DNA of 40,403 nt, from the NCBI GenBank assembly GCA_009911035.1, contig QXWO01000051.1:1-40403 (forward strand). The letters are read 5' to 3'. Position 1 is the first letter of the stretch. Each line of letters begins with the position of its first letter. The notes under the pieces are model-generated. The model was given only the letters and a program-made list of their open reading frames with translations, did no database searches and was not told the DNA's origin. Source of the DNA: Lachnospiraceae bacterium (GTDB taxonomy: Bacteria; Bacillota; Clostridia; Lachnospirales; Lachnospiraceae). Shown piece by piece: positions 31,960 through 40,396 of the stretch. Both the position numbers and the translations under genes were made by a program.

Positions 31960-33537
31960 TCAGTTCATATAGGCAAATGGATCCACCTGTGAACCGTTTA
32001 TCAATATTTCAAAGTGCAGATGAGGGCCTGTGCTGATGCCCGTATTTCCGCTAAGCGCTATCTTTTGTCCCTGAGAAACAGTTTGTCCCGGTGACACTAA
32101 TACCTTACTCAAGTGTCCGTATCTCGTCTGTCTTCCGTCCGGATGGTTGATATAAACAACATAACCGTACCCACTTCCCCATCCTGCTTTTGCCACGGTA
32201 CCGCCGCAGGATGCAAATACAGCCGTACCTGTAGGAGTCGCCCAGTCAACTCCTTTATGATTGGTGCTGGCGCCCCTTGTGGGCCTGCTCCTTCGCCCGA
32301 ATCTGGAAGTCAGGCGTCCGCCGGATATGGGTTTGATATAGGTAGGCGGTATTTTGGTGCCCCGCTCCACGATCTTGGGAACTGCCTGGTAGGTGATCTC
32401 CTCTTTGACAATTTCCTGATTCACCTTCTTATCATTTTCAAAAGTTACCACCGCAATTACTCTTCTGTGCCCGGCAGAAGGCTCCTGCAGCGTCTTGGTT
32501 TCCGTGGTATACCAGTCATCGTTGTCTACGTAAATAACCTCTTCCTCGTAATCCTCCTCGTAATACATTTCCTCCTGACGCACCACTGCCAGTTTCGGTT
32601 CCGGCACGGTAATAACCAGTTCATCTCCTACACGTATCATGGAATTTTCATCCTCAAGAGACTCATTCATCTCAATCAGCCTGTCCATGGGAATGTTTGT
32701 CTTAATTGCAATTTCAGAGAGCGTGTCCCCTGATACGACCTCGTACACATCACTCTTTTCTTCATCCTGTGTCACTTCCTGAATGGCCGCCCCAAGGGGT
32801 GTAAGGTCGTCCTCATTCAGATAAGCTTCCACCACCTCAATGTTGTCCCCATATTCCATAGAGATCAGCCCCAGGTCATAATCTTCAAAGTCCTTTTCCT
32901 TTGCCGGCTCCACCGCCGCAAATACCTCCGTCAGGTCTGCATGGATTCCAGCTTCCATATTTACCGTCTCCTGGACCTCCTCCACCGCTTCTTCCTGATT
33001 CTGAATCTGGGTAGTCAGAACGGAAAGTTCCCTGGCCGGGTCAAGATGCAGTTCCACCTGATACCTGCTCTCGCTGTCGTATTTGTCAAGAGCCGCCTGC
33101 AAAAGACTGATCACCTCATCCTTTCTGGAAAGATTCACCATATATTCATTGATTTTAACCACATAAGACCTTTGCAGGGTTTCCTTTACATCGGATCTGA
33201 AAATTTCTACCATATTGTCAATGACCTGCCCGGGGGCATCTATCTTCCCCCATAACACCTCACTGCCTACCGTTTCCAGATCCCCTTCCACCAGCACCAG
33301 TTCTTCACTGTCCGAAGCGATCCGGCGTCTTGCCTCCAGCGCATATTCCTCCGCTTCCTCCGGCGACGCCACCACTCCGGCTTCTTTATTGTTTAAAATC
33401 ACTGTAAACATATTATTACCCAATTTTTCAAAGGGTACATATGAGGGCAGAAAAAATATACTGACAAAAATTGCCAGTACTCCAATTTTTATTTTTATGA
33501 TATTCAATCGTCTGTAGCAACAAGTCATATGTTTCAT
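31960..33537 (-). CDS. M23 peptidoglycan endopeptidase with LysM and G5 domains
   Basis: A membrane-anchored wall hydrolase of 525 residues. An N-terminal hydrophobic segment (about 17-35) is an anchor or signal. Residues about 40-260 are an acidic, coiled region. LysM lies at about 264-310 (YEVVSGDTLSEIA, IRVGDELVITVP) and a G5 domain at about 345-395. The M23 domain (about 427-522) has HKGVDWATPTGT (His427, Asp431), RYGHLS (His475) and GPHLHFE (His508), so the zinc site is complete. It resembles sporulation or division hydrolases of Clostridia. It lies just upstream of murA but each has its own promoter. Confidence 0.94.
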   Translation of the reverse strand: MKHMTCCYRRLNIIKIKIGVLAIFVSIFFLPSYVPFEKLGNNMFTVILNNKEAGVVASPEEAEEYALEARRRIASDSEELVLVEGDLETVGSEVLWGKIDAPGQVIDNMVEIFRSDVKETLQRSYVVKINEYMVNLSRKDEVISLLQAALDKYDSESRYQVELHLDPARELSVLTTQIQNQEEAVEEVQETVNMEAGIHADLTEVFAAVEPAKEKDFEDYDLGLISMEYGDNIEVVEAYLNEDDLTPLGAAIQEVTQDEEKSDVYEVVSGDTLSEIAIKTNIPMDRLIEMNESLEDENSMIRVGDELVITVPEPKLAVVRQEEMYYEEDYEEEVIYVDNDDWYTTETKTLQEPSAGHRRVIAVVTFENDKKVNQEIVKEEITYQAVPKIVERGTKIPPTYIKPISGGRLTSRFGRRSRPTRGASTNHKGVDWATPTGTAVFASCGGTVAKAGWGSGYGYVVYINHPDGRQTRYGHLSKVLVSPGQTVSQGQKIALSGNTGISTGPHLHFEILINGSQVDPFAYMN

Positions 33538-33617
33538 TTATTTGGACTCCAACGCATTTTTCTTCATTTCTTTATTATTTGCACCATTTATTATCCGCAA
33601 AATTTTGCAGTAAATTT

Positions 33618-33646
33618 ATTCTAACAGTTATCATTTTAGTTGTAAA
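33618..33646 (-). promoter_or_regulatory. Promoter of the M23 peptidase gene
   Basis: Minus strand: TTTACA (33646-33641), 17-base spacer, TAGAAT (33623-33618), each one base from consensus. The start codon is 80 bases downstream. Confidence 0.7.
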
Positions 33647-33669
33647 GGGTATGTTATTTCCAAATTTTC

Positions 33670-33678
33670 TGATATGAT
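33670..33678 (+). promoter_or_regulatory. Candidate extended -10 promoter of dinB
   Basis: TGATATGAT is an extended -10 (TGN plus TATGAT). The -35 region (TATGTT at 17 bases) is poor. Transcription would begin near 33685, about ten bases before the leader hairpin. No LexA-type GAAC-N4-GTTC box is visible. Confidence 0.45.
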
Positions 33679-33694
33679 AGAGTCAGATTATTCA

Positions 33695-33757
33695 CAGACC
33701 AGCCAGCGCCCCGCAGGACAAACAGCCTGGATGTCCTGCGGGGCGCTGGCTGGTCTG
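33695..33757 (+). repeat. 26-bp perfect inverted repeat in the dinB leader
   Basis: Arms at 33695-33720 and 33732-33757 match perfectly over 26 bases (core GCCAGCGCCCCGCAGG), with an 11-base loop. No T run follows, so it is not a standard terminator. It ends 21 bases before the dinB ribosome binding site, leaving that site free. Confidence 0.95.
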
Positions 33758-33790
33758 CGAAAGATAACGGGAAATGAGGGAGGTAAATTC

Positions 33791-35047
33791 ATGGAACGGA
33801 TAATTTTTCATATTGATGTGAATTCCGCCTATTTGAGCTGGAGCGCCTTAGAACGTCTCTCTGGCGGCAGTACTGTGGATCTACGGGAAATCCCTTCCAT
33901 TGTGGGAGGCGATATGGAACAGCGTCACGGCGTGGTTCTTGCCAAGTCCATTCCCGCCAAAAAGTACGGTGTTACCACAGGAGAGCCTATTGTAAACGCC
34001 CTGCGCAAATGTCCAAACCTTTACATAGAGCCCCCGAATCACACCCTCTACCATCGGCGCAGCAGGGAGCTTATGGATTATCTTCTGGATGTCTGCCCGG
34101 AAATAGAGCAGCTTAGTGTGGATGAATGTTTTATGGACTTCACGCCTGTCCGGAACCGTTTTTCCTCTCCTTTAGAAGGGGCCCATGTCATCAAAAACCA
34201 TATCCGTGATACCTTCGGGTTTACAGTGAATATCGGAATTTCAGATAAAAAGATTCTTGCAAAGATGGCTTCAGATTTTCAGAAACCAGATAGGGTGCAT
34301 ACTCTTTTTTCCTGGGAAATCGAAGAAAAAATGTGGCCTATGCCAGTTTCTTCCTTATATATGTGCGGCAAGTCCAGTGCACTTACGCTGAAAAATCTGG
34401 AAATCATAACCATTGGGGATTTGGCCAGATGTGACAGGGACATTCTTGTCTCCCACCTAAAAAGCCACGGCCTTCTTTTGTGGGAGTACGCCAACGGCAT
34501 TGATGACACCTCTGTCATTTCTACTCCTATAGAAGCAAAGGGCATTGGCAATTCCACCACACTTCCCAAAGACGTGACGGACAGGCAGGAGGCATTCCGG
34601 TGCCTTTTGTCCCTGTCCGACAGTGTTGCCGGGCGGCTCCGTAAAGGGGGCCAGCTTGCGGGCATGATAAGCGTGGAAATCAAGTACAGCAGTTTCCAGA
34701 CCGCTTCCCATCAAATGCCTCTTTCTCCTGCCTCAAACACTTCACAGGTTATTTACAGGACCGCCTGCCAGCTCTTTGACGACTTGTGGAACGGCTCCCC
34801 CATTCGGCTTTTAGGAATCCGCTCGTCCAAACTGGCCGCCGAATCCGGGCCAGCCCAGATTTCCCTGTTCGACCTGCCCGAAAGCGGCGCCTTCTCCCCG
34901 GAAAATACTGCATCAAAAAACAGCGCAGCTTCCCCTTCAAAGGAAAAGCTGGCTGCTCTGGATAAAACTCTGGACTCCATCCGGCAGAAGTACGGGAAAA
35001 ATGCCGTCGTCCGCGGAAGTTTTCTTAACAGGCCGCCGGAAGTGTAG
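33791..35047 (+). CDS. dinB: DNA polymerase IV (Y family)
   Basis: An error-prone translesion polymerase. The 418-residue protein has FHIDVNSAYLSWSALERL with the first catalytic Asp, LAKSIPAKKYGV, and LSVDECFMDFT with the other acidic pair. The little-finger region contains VTDRQEAFRCLLSLSD and RLLGIRSSKL. QISLFDLPE near residue 355 fits the beta-clamp binding motif (QxxLF). The ATG at 33791 has GGAGGT 6 bases upstream; the longer in-frame start lies before the leader hairpin and is rejected. It is monocistronic. Confidence 0.95.
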   Translation: MERIIFHIDVNSAYLSWSALERLSGGSTVDLREIPSIVGGDMEQRHGVVLAKSIPAKKYGVTTGEPIVNALRKCPNLYIEPPNHTLYHRRSRELMDYLLDVCPEIEQLSVDECFMDFTPVRNRFSSPLEGAHVIKNHIRDTFGFTVNIGISDKKILAKMASDFQKPDRVHTLFSWEIEEKMWPMPVSSLYMCGKSSALTLKNLEIITIGDLARCDRDILVSHLKSHGLLLWEYANGIDDTSVISTPIEAKGIGNSTTLPKDVTDRQEAFRCLLSLSDSVAGRLRKGGQLAGMISVEIKYSSFQTASHQMPLSPASNTSQVIYRTACQLFDDLWNGSPIRLLGIRSSKLAAESGPAQISLFDLPESGAFSPENTASKNSAASPSKEKLAALDKTLDSIRQKYGKNAVVRGSFLNRPPEV

Positions 35048-35120
35048 CCAGTGCCCCCACTGCACCTGCCAAATCTCTGCCCGCTGCCCAGAATGAATTC
35101 GAATAATTATTCAAAAGAAG

Positions 35121-35690
35121 TCAGACGCCAGACTTTCTAACACTCCAGCCGAAGGTTCCCAATTTTTCTCCCAAGGTAAAGTAGCTTCCATGGGAATAGG
35201 CTATTGGATCAGCCTTATCCAGCATGAAACGGCCGCCTTCATCCATATACGCTTCCTCTGCGTGGACTGCTTCCACTTTAGCCAGATACATATCGTGGGT
35301 TCCCAGACGCAGGGTCTGCACCACCCGGCACTCTATATTTACCGGACTTTCTTTGATAAGAGGCACCTTCACCTTTTTTCCCGGCAGCAAAGTCAGGTGC
35401 ATGTCTTTGATCTTATCCGTATCTTTTCCGCTCTTTACTCCGCAGTAATCCGTTGCAAAAGCTAATTCCCGGGTAGTCAGGTTTATGACAAATTCCCCGG
35501 TTTCCTCTATCATATGGTGGGAATACCTCTCGGGCCGCACGGAAATAGATACCATGGCAGGGTCACTGCACACAGTCCCTGTCCACGCTACCGTAAAAAC
35601 ATTGGGCTTCCCGTCAAGACCTGCCGCCGTCACCAGCACCGCAGGCACCGGGTACAGCATATTCCCCGGCTTCCAGCTTTGTTTTCCCAT
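35121..35690 (-). CDS. Flavin reductase family protein (flavoredoxin-like)
   Basis: A 189-residue FMN-binding split-barrel protein. Segments KPNVFTVAWTGTVCSDPAMVSISVRPERYSH and FVINLTTRELAFATDYCG match the flavin reductase domain; SHGSYFTLGEKLGTFGWS closes it. Such proteins reduce flavin or act as redox carriers; the partner is unknown. The start follows the coiled-coil gene by 14 bases with GGAGG upstream, so the two are co-transcribed. It converges with dinB; GAATAATTATTC (a 12-base palindrome near 35099) is the only structure in the short gap. Confidence 0.88.
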   Translation of the reverse strand: MGKQSWKPGNMLYPVPAVLVTAAGLDGKPNVFTVAWTGTVCSDPAMVSISVRPERYSHHMIEETGEFVINLTTRELAFATDYCGVKSGKDTDKIKDMHLTLLPGKKVKVPLIKESPVNIECRVVQTLRLGTHDMYLAKVEAVHAEEAYMDEGGRFMLDKADPIAYSHGSYFTLGEKLGTFGWSVRKSGV

Positions 35691-35704
35691 ATAATTGATC
35701 CCTC

Positions 35705-36355
35705 CTAAAACAATCCTAAAATTCTGGCAATTGTAATTGCAATATTGGCAATTGTAATAACCATTGTGACAACCACCATGGGCAGCAGCGTCTTATTGCT
35801 CTTTGCGCTCTTCTCCTGTTCTTCTTTTAAAGTTGTGGTCTGCTTTGCCAGTTCCTCGATCATAGCCGCCTGCACATTGCGGTAAACTTTTACGTTATCA
35901 GAGTGGGTATAATCTTCCAGTCCTCTGAACAGTTCTTCCAGCCTGCTTTGAAGCCCTGACATATTTTCCGTCATTTTATCAAGACTGTCGGAATTTTCCT
36001 TAATTTCCGCAATCTTTGCCAGACTCTCGCTTAAAGTCTGGTTAATGCCTGCAATAGACAAATCCGAAGTCTCCTTGATTTTTGACACGGAAGCGGCCTC
36101 CACTTCCCCAATTGTCTGGTCAAGCTTTTCACCAGCCTTGTCTGCCAGCGCCTGTACGCCCTGAGCGCTCTCAATATTTTTCAGATTCAGCTTGCGCATC
36201 TCCTGAAGGCAGTCGTCATATTTATCCATCTGCTCTTTGAACAGCACCAACTGCTTTTCTAAATTTTCAAGCGCTGCTGCATCGGCTGCTGCATTCGCCC
36301 GAATAATTTCCTGTGAATTTAATTTCTGTGCAACCTTGTCCATAAAGTTATCCAT
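35705..36355 (-). CDS. Coiled-coil protein with C-terminal membrane anchor
   Basis: A 216-residue protein I cannot assign. Residues about 1-185 are predicted coiled coil rich in Glu, Lys, Ala and Leu (LENLEKQLVLFKEQMDKYD, LSESLAKIAEIKENSDSLD, MSGLQSRLEELFRGLEDY). A single membrane segment ends the protein (VVVTMVITIANIAITIARIL). The topology suggests a tail-anchored cytoplasmic protein. GGAGG lies 8 bases before the ATG at 36355; the longer frame would start in the promoter. The flavin reductase gene follows 14 bases later. It resembles MCP-like or tethering helices only in composition. Confidence 0.82.
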   Translation of the reverse strand: MDNFMDKVAQKLNSQEIIRANAAADAAALENLEKQLVLFKEQMDKYDDCLQEMRKLNLKNIESAQGVQALADKAGEKLDQTIGEVEAASVSKIKETSDLSIAGINQTLSESLAKIAEIKENSDSLDKMTENMSGLQSRLEELFRGLEDYTHSDNVKVYRNVQAAMIEELAKQTTTLKEEQEKSAKSNKTLLPMVVVTMVITIANIAITIARILGLF

Positions 36356-36408
36356 TGCTATTCCTCCGGGTGTATCCAATTCATTTATCAAATTCGCATT
36401 TCTCTTGT

Positions 36409-36437
36409 ATCTTAACACTTTTATGGAACTTTTACAA
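36409..36437 (-). promoter_or_regulatory. Promoter of the coiled-coil/flavin reductase operon
   Basis: Minus strand: TTGTAA (36437-36432), 17-base spacer, TAAGAT (36414-36409) preceded by TGT (extended -10). The start codon is about 55 bases downstream. Confidence 0.6.
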
Positions 36438-36854
36438 CAAACTAATCAGCTTCGCGCGTATTTTCATGTAACAATCCCGAATCGCTTTCTTTCAAACTAC
36501 ACCCAAAACTAAATTTGTCATACCGGCCGCACAAGCAAAGCACAGGTCACCTCAGAGAACATAGGGATTTCCATGAATAAATATACATCCATTGTACATT
36601 TTGTATATTTTTCCTCTCCGTTCTTTTGTAACCTTGTAATAATTTACTTTAATTTCATACTGTGTTCATAATTTGTTCACAATCCTGTGGTATATTATAT
36701 ATAAATCAAACAAGCGATTCCGTAATGTTTTTCATTACACACATAGATAAATTTTTTCATAATAGCCCAGGCGCAGAAATGTGTCTGGGCACTCCTCATT
36801 TTATTCCTCTTTATCAATTTATATTTCCTGATCCGCCGGGATCAGACAAGGCTT
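36438..36854. other. Intergenic sequence with small hairpins
   Basis: No gene is seen. GCCCAG (36765-36770) and CTGGGC (36785-36790) with an inner CGCA/TGTG pairing form a hairpin that could end the lipoprotein transcript on the minus strand, though only TATTAT follows. CTGATCC/GGATCAG (36828-36845) is a second, closer candidate, also without a T run. Confidence 0.45.
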
Positions 36855-38246
36855 CTATTCCATGGAAAATCCCTCATAAACCTGATTTAACGCCTCCTGC
36901 GCCTCCTTATCACTCATCCCCTTAAGGCTTTCCACATCCATCCATTTGAAAACCGCTTTCTTTTTCGTCAGTCCCATACTACCGTAATAGCTGTCCGGGA
37001 AAGCAGTATATTCTTCTTCCGTCAGGGTATTTCCATTACAGTCCTCACTGGTGGTCCGGACTGCATAATCCTCTCCTTCATAGACGACCCTCTGACTTGC
37101 CAGCGGCGTCTCCATTACAAAATCATCCGAAATATTTAAAGAGCTGACGCGGTATAAATATTTACTCGGCGAATCCTTCAATGCGTCATATACAATAAAA
37201 TGATTTTTGATTCCCCCGGCCGAAAAGCTGCTGTATACCGTCATACTCTCCTTAATGATATCCGGCTGGGAATCTGTTTCCTGAAAAGATGTCTCCAGCT
37301 TTTTCAGCTCTCCATTTTTATCTATCTTATAAAATTCACTGTAAGTATAACATCCCGTGCCTCCCTGATTGGATACGATCAAAGTCGGTCTCCCGTCATT
37401 GGTAAGTCCGGCAATTGTAAAACAATACCTGTCATCCGCATATTCTACCTCTTTTGCCCATACAGCCCTGTTTAAAGCAAACAATTCTATCTGCCTCTCC
37501 GTGCTCAGCATCCCCAAAGAAGCGTCCGCATAATCCACATAATCTGCCCAGCTCTCTGCAAGAAGGGCTACGCTGTCCGTTAAACTTTGGGCCATTAAAT
37601 ATTCTTCCAGAAAAGTATCCCTGTAAAAAGACGGCCCATTCTCCGCTTCTCCTTCTACCCGTCTGCTTTTCAGTCCGGGATGGTCAATGTAAAACATATT
37701 ATCGGAATTTTCCTGTAAAAAAACTCTCGGCTCATTCCACTCATGCCCGCCGTCACTGTAAGTTACCAGTACGATCACATCCTTTTTCCCGTCCTGATTG
37801 TAGTCCCGGAATGCCACTGCGCTCACGCCGGTAAATTTACTTTCTGTACTCGTTTTGGCATCTGGGAATGTATAAACAATATCTTCGTTCTTCAGCAGTG
37901 CAAACACCGGCTCCCCACTGCCGTCTGTGGGCGCTATGGAGGTAAAAAACACCTTTCCCCAATCATCCAGCTCTGTCTCAAAGCTCTGGTCTTTGATCAT
38001 TCCTTCTACGAAAGGCACTGATTCTTCTGCCCCATCCCCGCCATTTTCTCCTTCACCTCCAAAATTCACCAATCCTTCGTTGTCCACATGCTCCGGGATT
38101 CCTTCACCGTCTGCGGATTCAGACTCTGCCTCTGTATCCACCTTCTCCCATTGAAGCCCCCGGGCTATACCTTCCTCCTTCTTTCCGCATCCATTTATAC
38201 AGAAAATAAAAAATATGGTTAAAAAAATAATTCCTCTGATCTTCAT
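36855..38246 (-). CDS. Lipoprotein with FG-GAP/VCBS-like repeat
   Basis: A 463-residue lipoprotein of unknown function. The signal peptide ends at a lipobox INGC (Cys20 or so), followed by an acidic Glu/Gly-rich linker. AVAFRDYNQDGKKDVIVLVTY resembles the calcium-binding loop of FG-GAP/VCBS repeats, and a second, weaker one (AGLTNDGRPTLIVSNQGG) follows. The ATG at 38246 has GAGG 5 bases upstream and begins a proper signal peptide; the longer frame does not. It stands alone between a terminator and a gap, so context gives no clue. Confidence 0.8.
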   Translation of the reverse strand: MKIRGIIFLTIFFIFCINGCGKKEEGIARGLQWEKVDTEAESESADGEGIPEHVDNEGLVNFGGEGENGGDGAEESVPFVEGMIKDQSFETELDDWGKVFFTSIAPTDGSGEPVFALLKNEDIVYTFPDAKTSTESKFTGVSAVAFRDYNQDGKKDVIVLVTYSDGGHEWNEPRVFLQENSDNMFYIDHPGLKSRRVEGEAENGPSFYRDTFLEEYLMAQSLTDSVALLAESWADYVDYADASLGMLSTERQIELFALNRAVWAKEVEYADDRYCFTIAGLTNDGRPTLIVSNQGGTGCYTYSEFYKIDKNGELKKLETSFQETDSQPDIIKESMTVYSSFSAGGIKNHFIVYDALKDSPSKYLYRVSSLNISDDFVMETPLASQRVVYEGEDYAVRTTSEDCNGNTLTEEEYTAFPDSYYGSMGLTKKKAVFKWMDVESLKGMSDKEAQEALNQVYEGFSME

Positions 38247-38324
38247 ATTGTCCTCATTCCAATCCTGTATATATTTATTGTTTTCCCCAAATCTTTTATT
38301 ATATAACTTCCCCAATATATGTCA

Positions 38325-38355
38325 AAACCGGAAACAGCCGGCCTTACGGCCAGCT
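38325..38355 (-). terminator. Terminator after the RelQ-like gene
   Basis: Minus strand: AGCTGGCC and GGCCGGCT pair around GTAA (38355-38336, one G-U pair), followed by GTTTCCGGTTTTG. The stem begins at the gene's stop codon. The T run is short and offset. Confidence 0.65.
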
Positions 38356-38995
38356 ATTCCTTTCTCTTGGTAATTCCAAGTACTTCTTCATTTAATGTAA
38401 GCATCTTTGCATCCAGTGCGGATACCATTTTTGCACATTCTACCAGTTCGTTTCTTATATAATCCGGCGCATTCCCTTCAAATTTGTAATGGATCTTGTG
38501 CTCTAAGCTTGCCCAGAAGTCCATTGCAACCGTCCGAATCTGTATCTCAACTTTCGTATCCAGAATTCTGTCCGATAAATATACCGGAACAGTTACCAGC
38601 ATGTGATAACTCTTGTAGCCGCTGGTCTTTGGTGTGACAATATAATCCTTCACTGCAATCACTTTAATATCGCTCTGATTGCTGATCATCTCTGCAATCC
38701 TGTAGATATCAGATGTAAAAGAGCAGATAACGCGAATGCCTGCAATGTCATTTACGTACTGAATCATATTCTGAATGGTTGATTCATAACCATGTTTCTT
38801 TAACTTTTTAACAATACTTTCAGAAGTCTTGATTCTGGATTTAATGTGTTCAATCGGATTATACCTGTGGATATGCTGAAATTCATCATTTAGTATTTCC
38901 AGTTTCGTTGACATCTGCTTCAGCGCAGAACTATAAACTAATATCACTTCCTTCCAACTGTCAATATCGCTGTCTCGCTCAACTCTTAATTCCAT
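38354..38995 (-). CDS. Small alarmone synthetase, RelQ type
   Basis: Makes (p)ppGpp from GTP/GDP and ATP. The 213-residue protein has only the synthetase domain: DIAGIRVICSF (about 83-93), TPKTSGYKSYHMLV (GYKSYH, 126-131) and VEIQIRTVAMDFWASLEHK (about 149-167). It has no HD hydrolase domain and no TGS or ACT domain, and the length fits RelQ/SAS1. A helical tail follows. The ATG is preceded by GGGAGG. A promoter with an extended -10 lies about 85 bases upstream and a terminator at its stop, so it is monocistronic. Confidence 0.94.
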   Translation of the reverse strand: MELRVERDSDIDSWKEVILVYSSALKQMSTKLEILNDEFQHIHRYNPIEHIKSRIKTSESIVKKLKKHGYESTIQNMIQYVNDIAGIRVICSFTSDIYRIAEMISNQSDIKVIAVKDYIVTPKTSGYKSYHMLVTVPVYLSDRILDTKVEIQIRTVAMDFWASLEHKIHYKFEGNAPDYIRNELVECAKMVSALDAKMLTLNEEVLGITKRKE

Positions 38996-39077
38996 TTTCC
39001 TCCCGCCTTACTTATGTATTACTGCAAAATACGGCAGAGAAAGTGCTTTCCTTTAACTCTGTCGCACCTTATGATTT

Positions 39078-39086
39078 ATTATACCA
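39078..39086 (-). promoter_or_regulatory. Extended -10 promoter of the RelQ-like gene
   Basis: Minus strand reads TGGTATAAT: a perfect -10 (39083-39078) with TG one base upstream. The -35 region is poor, as is common for extended -10 promoters. Confidence 0.65.
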
Positions 39087-39160
39087 TGCCTCTGCATAAA
39101 ATGTACATCTTACACAATAAATTTATAAATTATTAATCTTTATTGTGAAAAATAATGGTG

Positions 39161-39189
39161 TTGAGAACTTGCCTGCTCTCTGCTATAAT
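39161..39189 (+). promoter_or_regulatory. Promoter of the small gene at 39225
   Basis: TTGAGA (39161-39166), 17-base spacer, TATAAT (39184-39189). The start codon is 35 bases downstream. Confidence 0.85.
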
Positions 39190-39224
39190 AATTCGGAGAA
39201 AAATGAACAGAAATGAGGGATATT

Positions 39225-39491
39225 ATGTTCCGTTTATGGGCTAAGATTTTTAAAGATAACCGTATGCTGAAGGATACCGTGATATGCGACGACAGTCAGC
39301 AGACCCGCACCCACAAGGTTTTTCACGCACTGGACGAAATCTGCTATCAGTTCGACCTTGGAAAACCTATCTGGTTAGACGCAACGGTCAACGAATTCAA
39401 ACGCCATTCCAAAGCGCGCTTTACAAATGATAACTTTATCGAGCAGATCGACTTCGATTATCTGGAGATCCATGTCATCGAAGAAGATTAA
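39225..39491 (+). CDS. Small conserved protein of unknown function
   Basis: An 88-residue protein with no signal or membrane segment, about equal in acidic and basic residues. Segments DTVICDDSQQTRTHKVFHAL and YQFDLGKPIWLDATVNEFK look like folded sequence, and the end is acidic (FDYLEIHVIEED). The ATG at 39225 has GAGGG about 7 bases upstream; the in-frame ATG at 39213 overlaps that site. A good promoter is 35 bases upstream. I recall similar short proteins in Lachnospiraceae but know no function. Confidence 0.82.
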   Translation: MFRLWAKIFKDNRMLKDTVICDDSQQTRTHKVFHALDEICYQFDLGKPIWLDATVNEFKRHSKARFTNDNFIEQIDFDYLEIHVIEED

Positions 39492-39561
39492 TAATTAATA
39501 ATTATGTAAAAATCTGAATGCCGAACTTATATATTATTTACGTATTATTTGCATATTTTAT

Positions 39562-39626
39562 TTGACACCAGAAACAATAAGTAGTAGTATCATAATATAT
39601 TACACATAGTTTCAAATACTACTTAT
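39562..39626 (+). promoter_or_regulatory. Promoter and dyad in front of the TrhA-like gene
   Basis: TTGACA (39562-39567), 17-base spacer, TAGTAT (39585-39590). ATAAGTAGTA (39577-39586) and TACTACTTAT (39617-39626) are a perfect 10-bp inverted repeat with 30 bases between; the left arm touches the -10. It could be a divided operator or a leader hairpin. Confidence 0.6.
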
Positions 39627-39657
39627 CGTGTTTTCCGATGTAAAAGGAGGTTTTTTT

Positions 39658-40308
39658 ATGCAAATAACAATACGTGAACCTGGAAGTGCAATCACACATT
39701 TTATCGGAATGATGATGGCTGTCTTTGCAGCAGCTCCCTTATTGATAAAGGCTGCCTTTTCTTCCGGCAGCAAAGCCGTACTGGCTCTTGGCATTTTCTG
39801 TATCAGCATGGTATTGCTGTACGGCGCAAGCGCCACTTACCACTCTCTCAATATCAGCGGCAAAGCCTTACGGATCTTCAGAAAGCTTGACCATATGATG
39901 ATTTTTGTCCTGATTGCAGGTTCCTATACCCCTGTCTGTCTAATTGTGTTAGGTGGCAGTCTTGGCTACACGCTGTTAGCTGTTGTATGGGGCATCGCGC
40001 TTTTGGGCATGACTTTAAAAGCCTGCTGGATCACCTGTCCTAAATGGTTTTCTTCCCTCATTTATATTGCCATGGGATGGGTCTGCCTTGCGGTATTTGG
40101 TCCTCTCTGGAACGTACTGCCACACGCGGCTTTTGGATGGCTCCTTGCCGGCGGTATTATTTACACCATCGGCGGCGTCATTTATGCCCTGAAGCTTCCA
40201 ATATTTAACAGCAGACATGAGTTTTTCGGCTCCCATGAGATTTTTCATCTCTTTGTAATGGGCGGAAGTATCTGCCACTTTATCTTTATGTTTCTTTATG
40301 TGGCCTAA
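39658..40308 (+). CDS. TrhA/hemolysin III-family membrane protein (PAQR fold)
   Basis: A 216-residue protein with about seven membrane segments, the bacterial PAQR/hemolysin III family, now linked to membrane-fluidity homeostasis (TrhA). Metal-binding positions of the family are present: SAITHFIG near the start, SATYHSL with the second segment, KLDHMMIF, and SHEIFHLFVMGG at the end. AAGGAGG lies 7 bases before the ATG at 39658. It follows the small gene by 166 bases with its own promoter. The older name does not imply haemolytic activity. Confidence 0.94.
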   Translation: MQITIREPGSAITHFIGMMMAVFAAAPLLIKAAFSSGSKAVLALGIFCISMVLLYGASATYHSLNISGKALRIFRKLDHMMIFVLIAGSYTPVCLIVLGGSLGYTLLAVVWGIALLGMTLKACWITCPKWFSSLIYIAMGWVCLAVFGPLWNVLPHAAFGWLLAGGIIYTIGGVIYALKLPIFNSRHEFFGSHEIFHLFVMGGSICHFIFMFLYVA

Positions 40309-40351
40309 ATATAATAATGATCTTATAAATCAACTACCCCGGTGCAAGCAC

Positions 40352-40396
40352 TCAAGTACTGTGAGCGGCTCCTACGTCGCCTCTCACAGCACTTGA
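40352..40396. repeat. Long hairpin at the right edge
   Basis: TCAAGTACTGTGAG (40352-40365) and CTCACAGCACTTGA (40383-40396) form a 14-bp stem with one mismatch, which becomes G-U on the minus-strand RNA. It lies 43 bases past the TrhA-like gene. It may be a terminator, but no T run is visible before the window ends. It could also be the edge of a repeat element. Confidence 0.6.

Noticed and set aside
36662-36925. 87-codon plus-strand frame upstream of and into the lipoprotein gene's 3' end
   Set aside because: No ribosome binding site and no domain; it runs into the opposite-strand lipoprotein gene.
39658-40308. Calling the hemolysin III-family gene a virulence haemolysin
   Set aside because: The family is widespread in harmless bacteria and is linked to membrane homeostasis; the name is historical.
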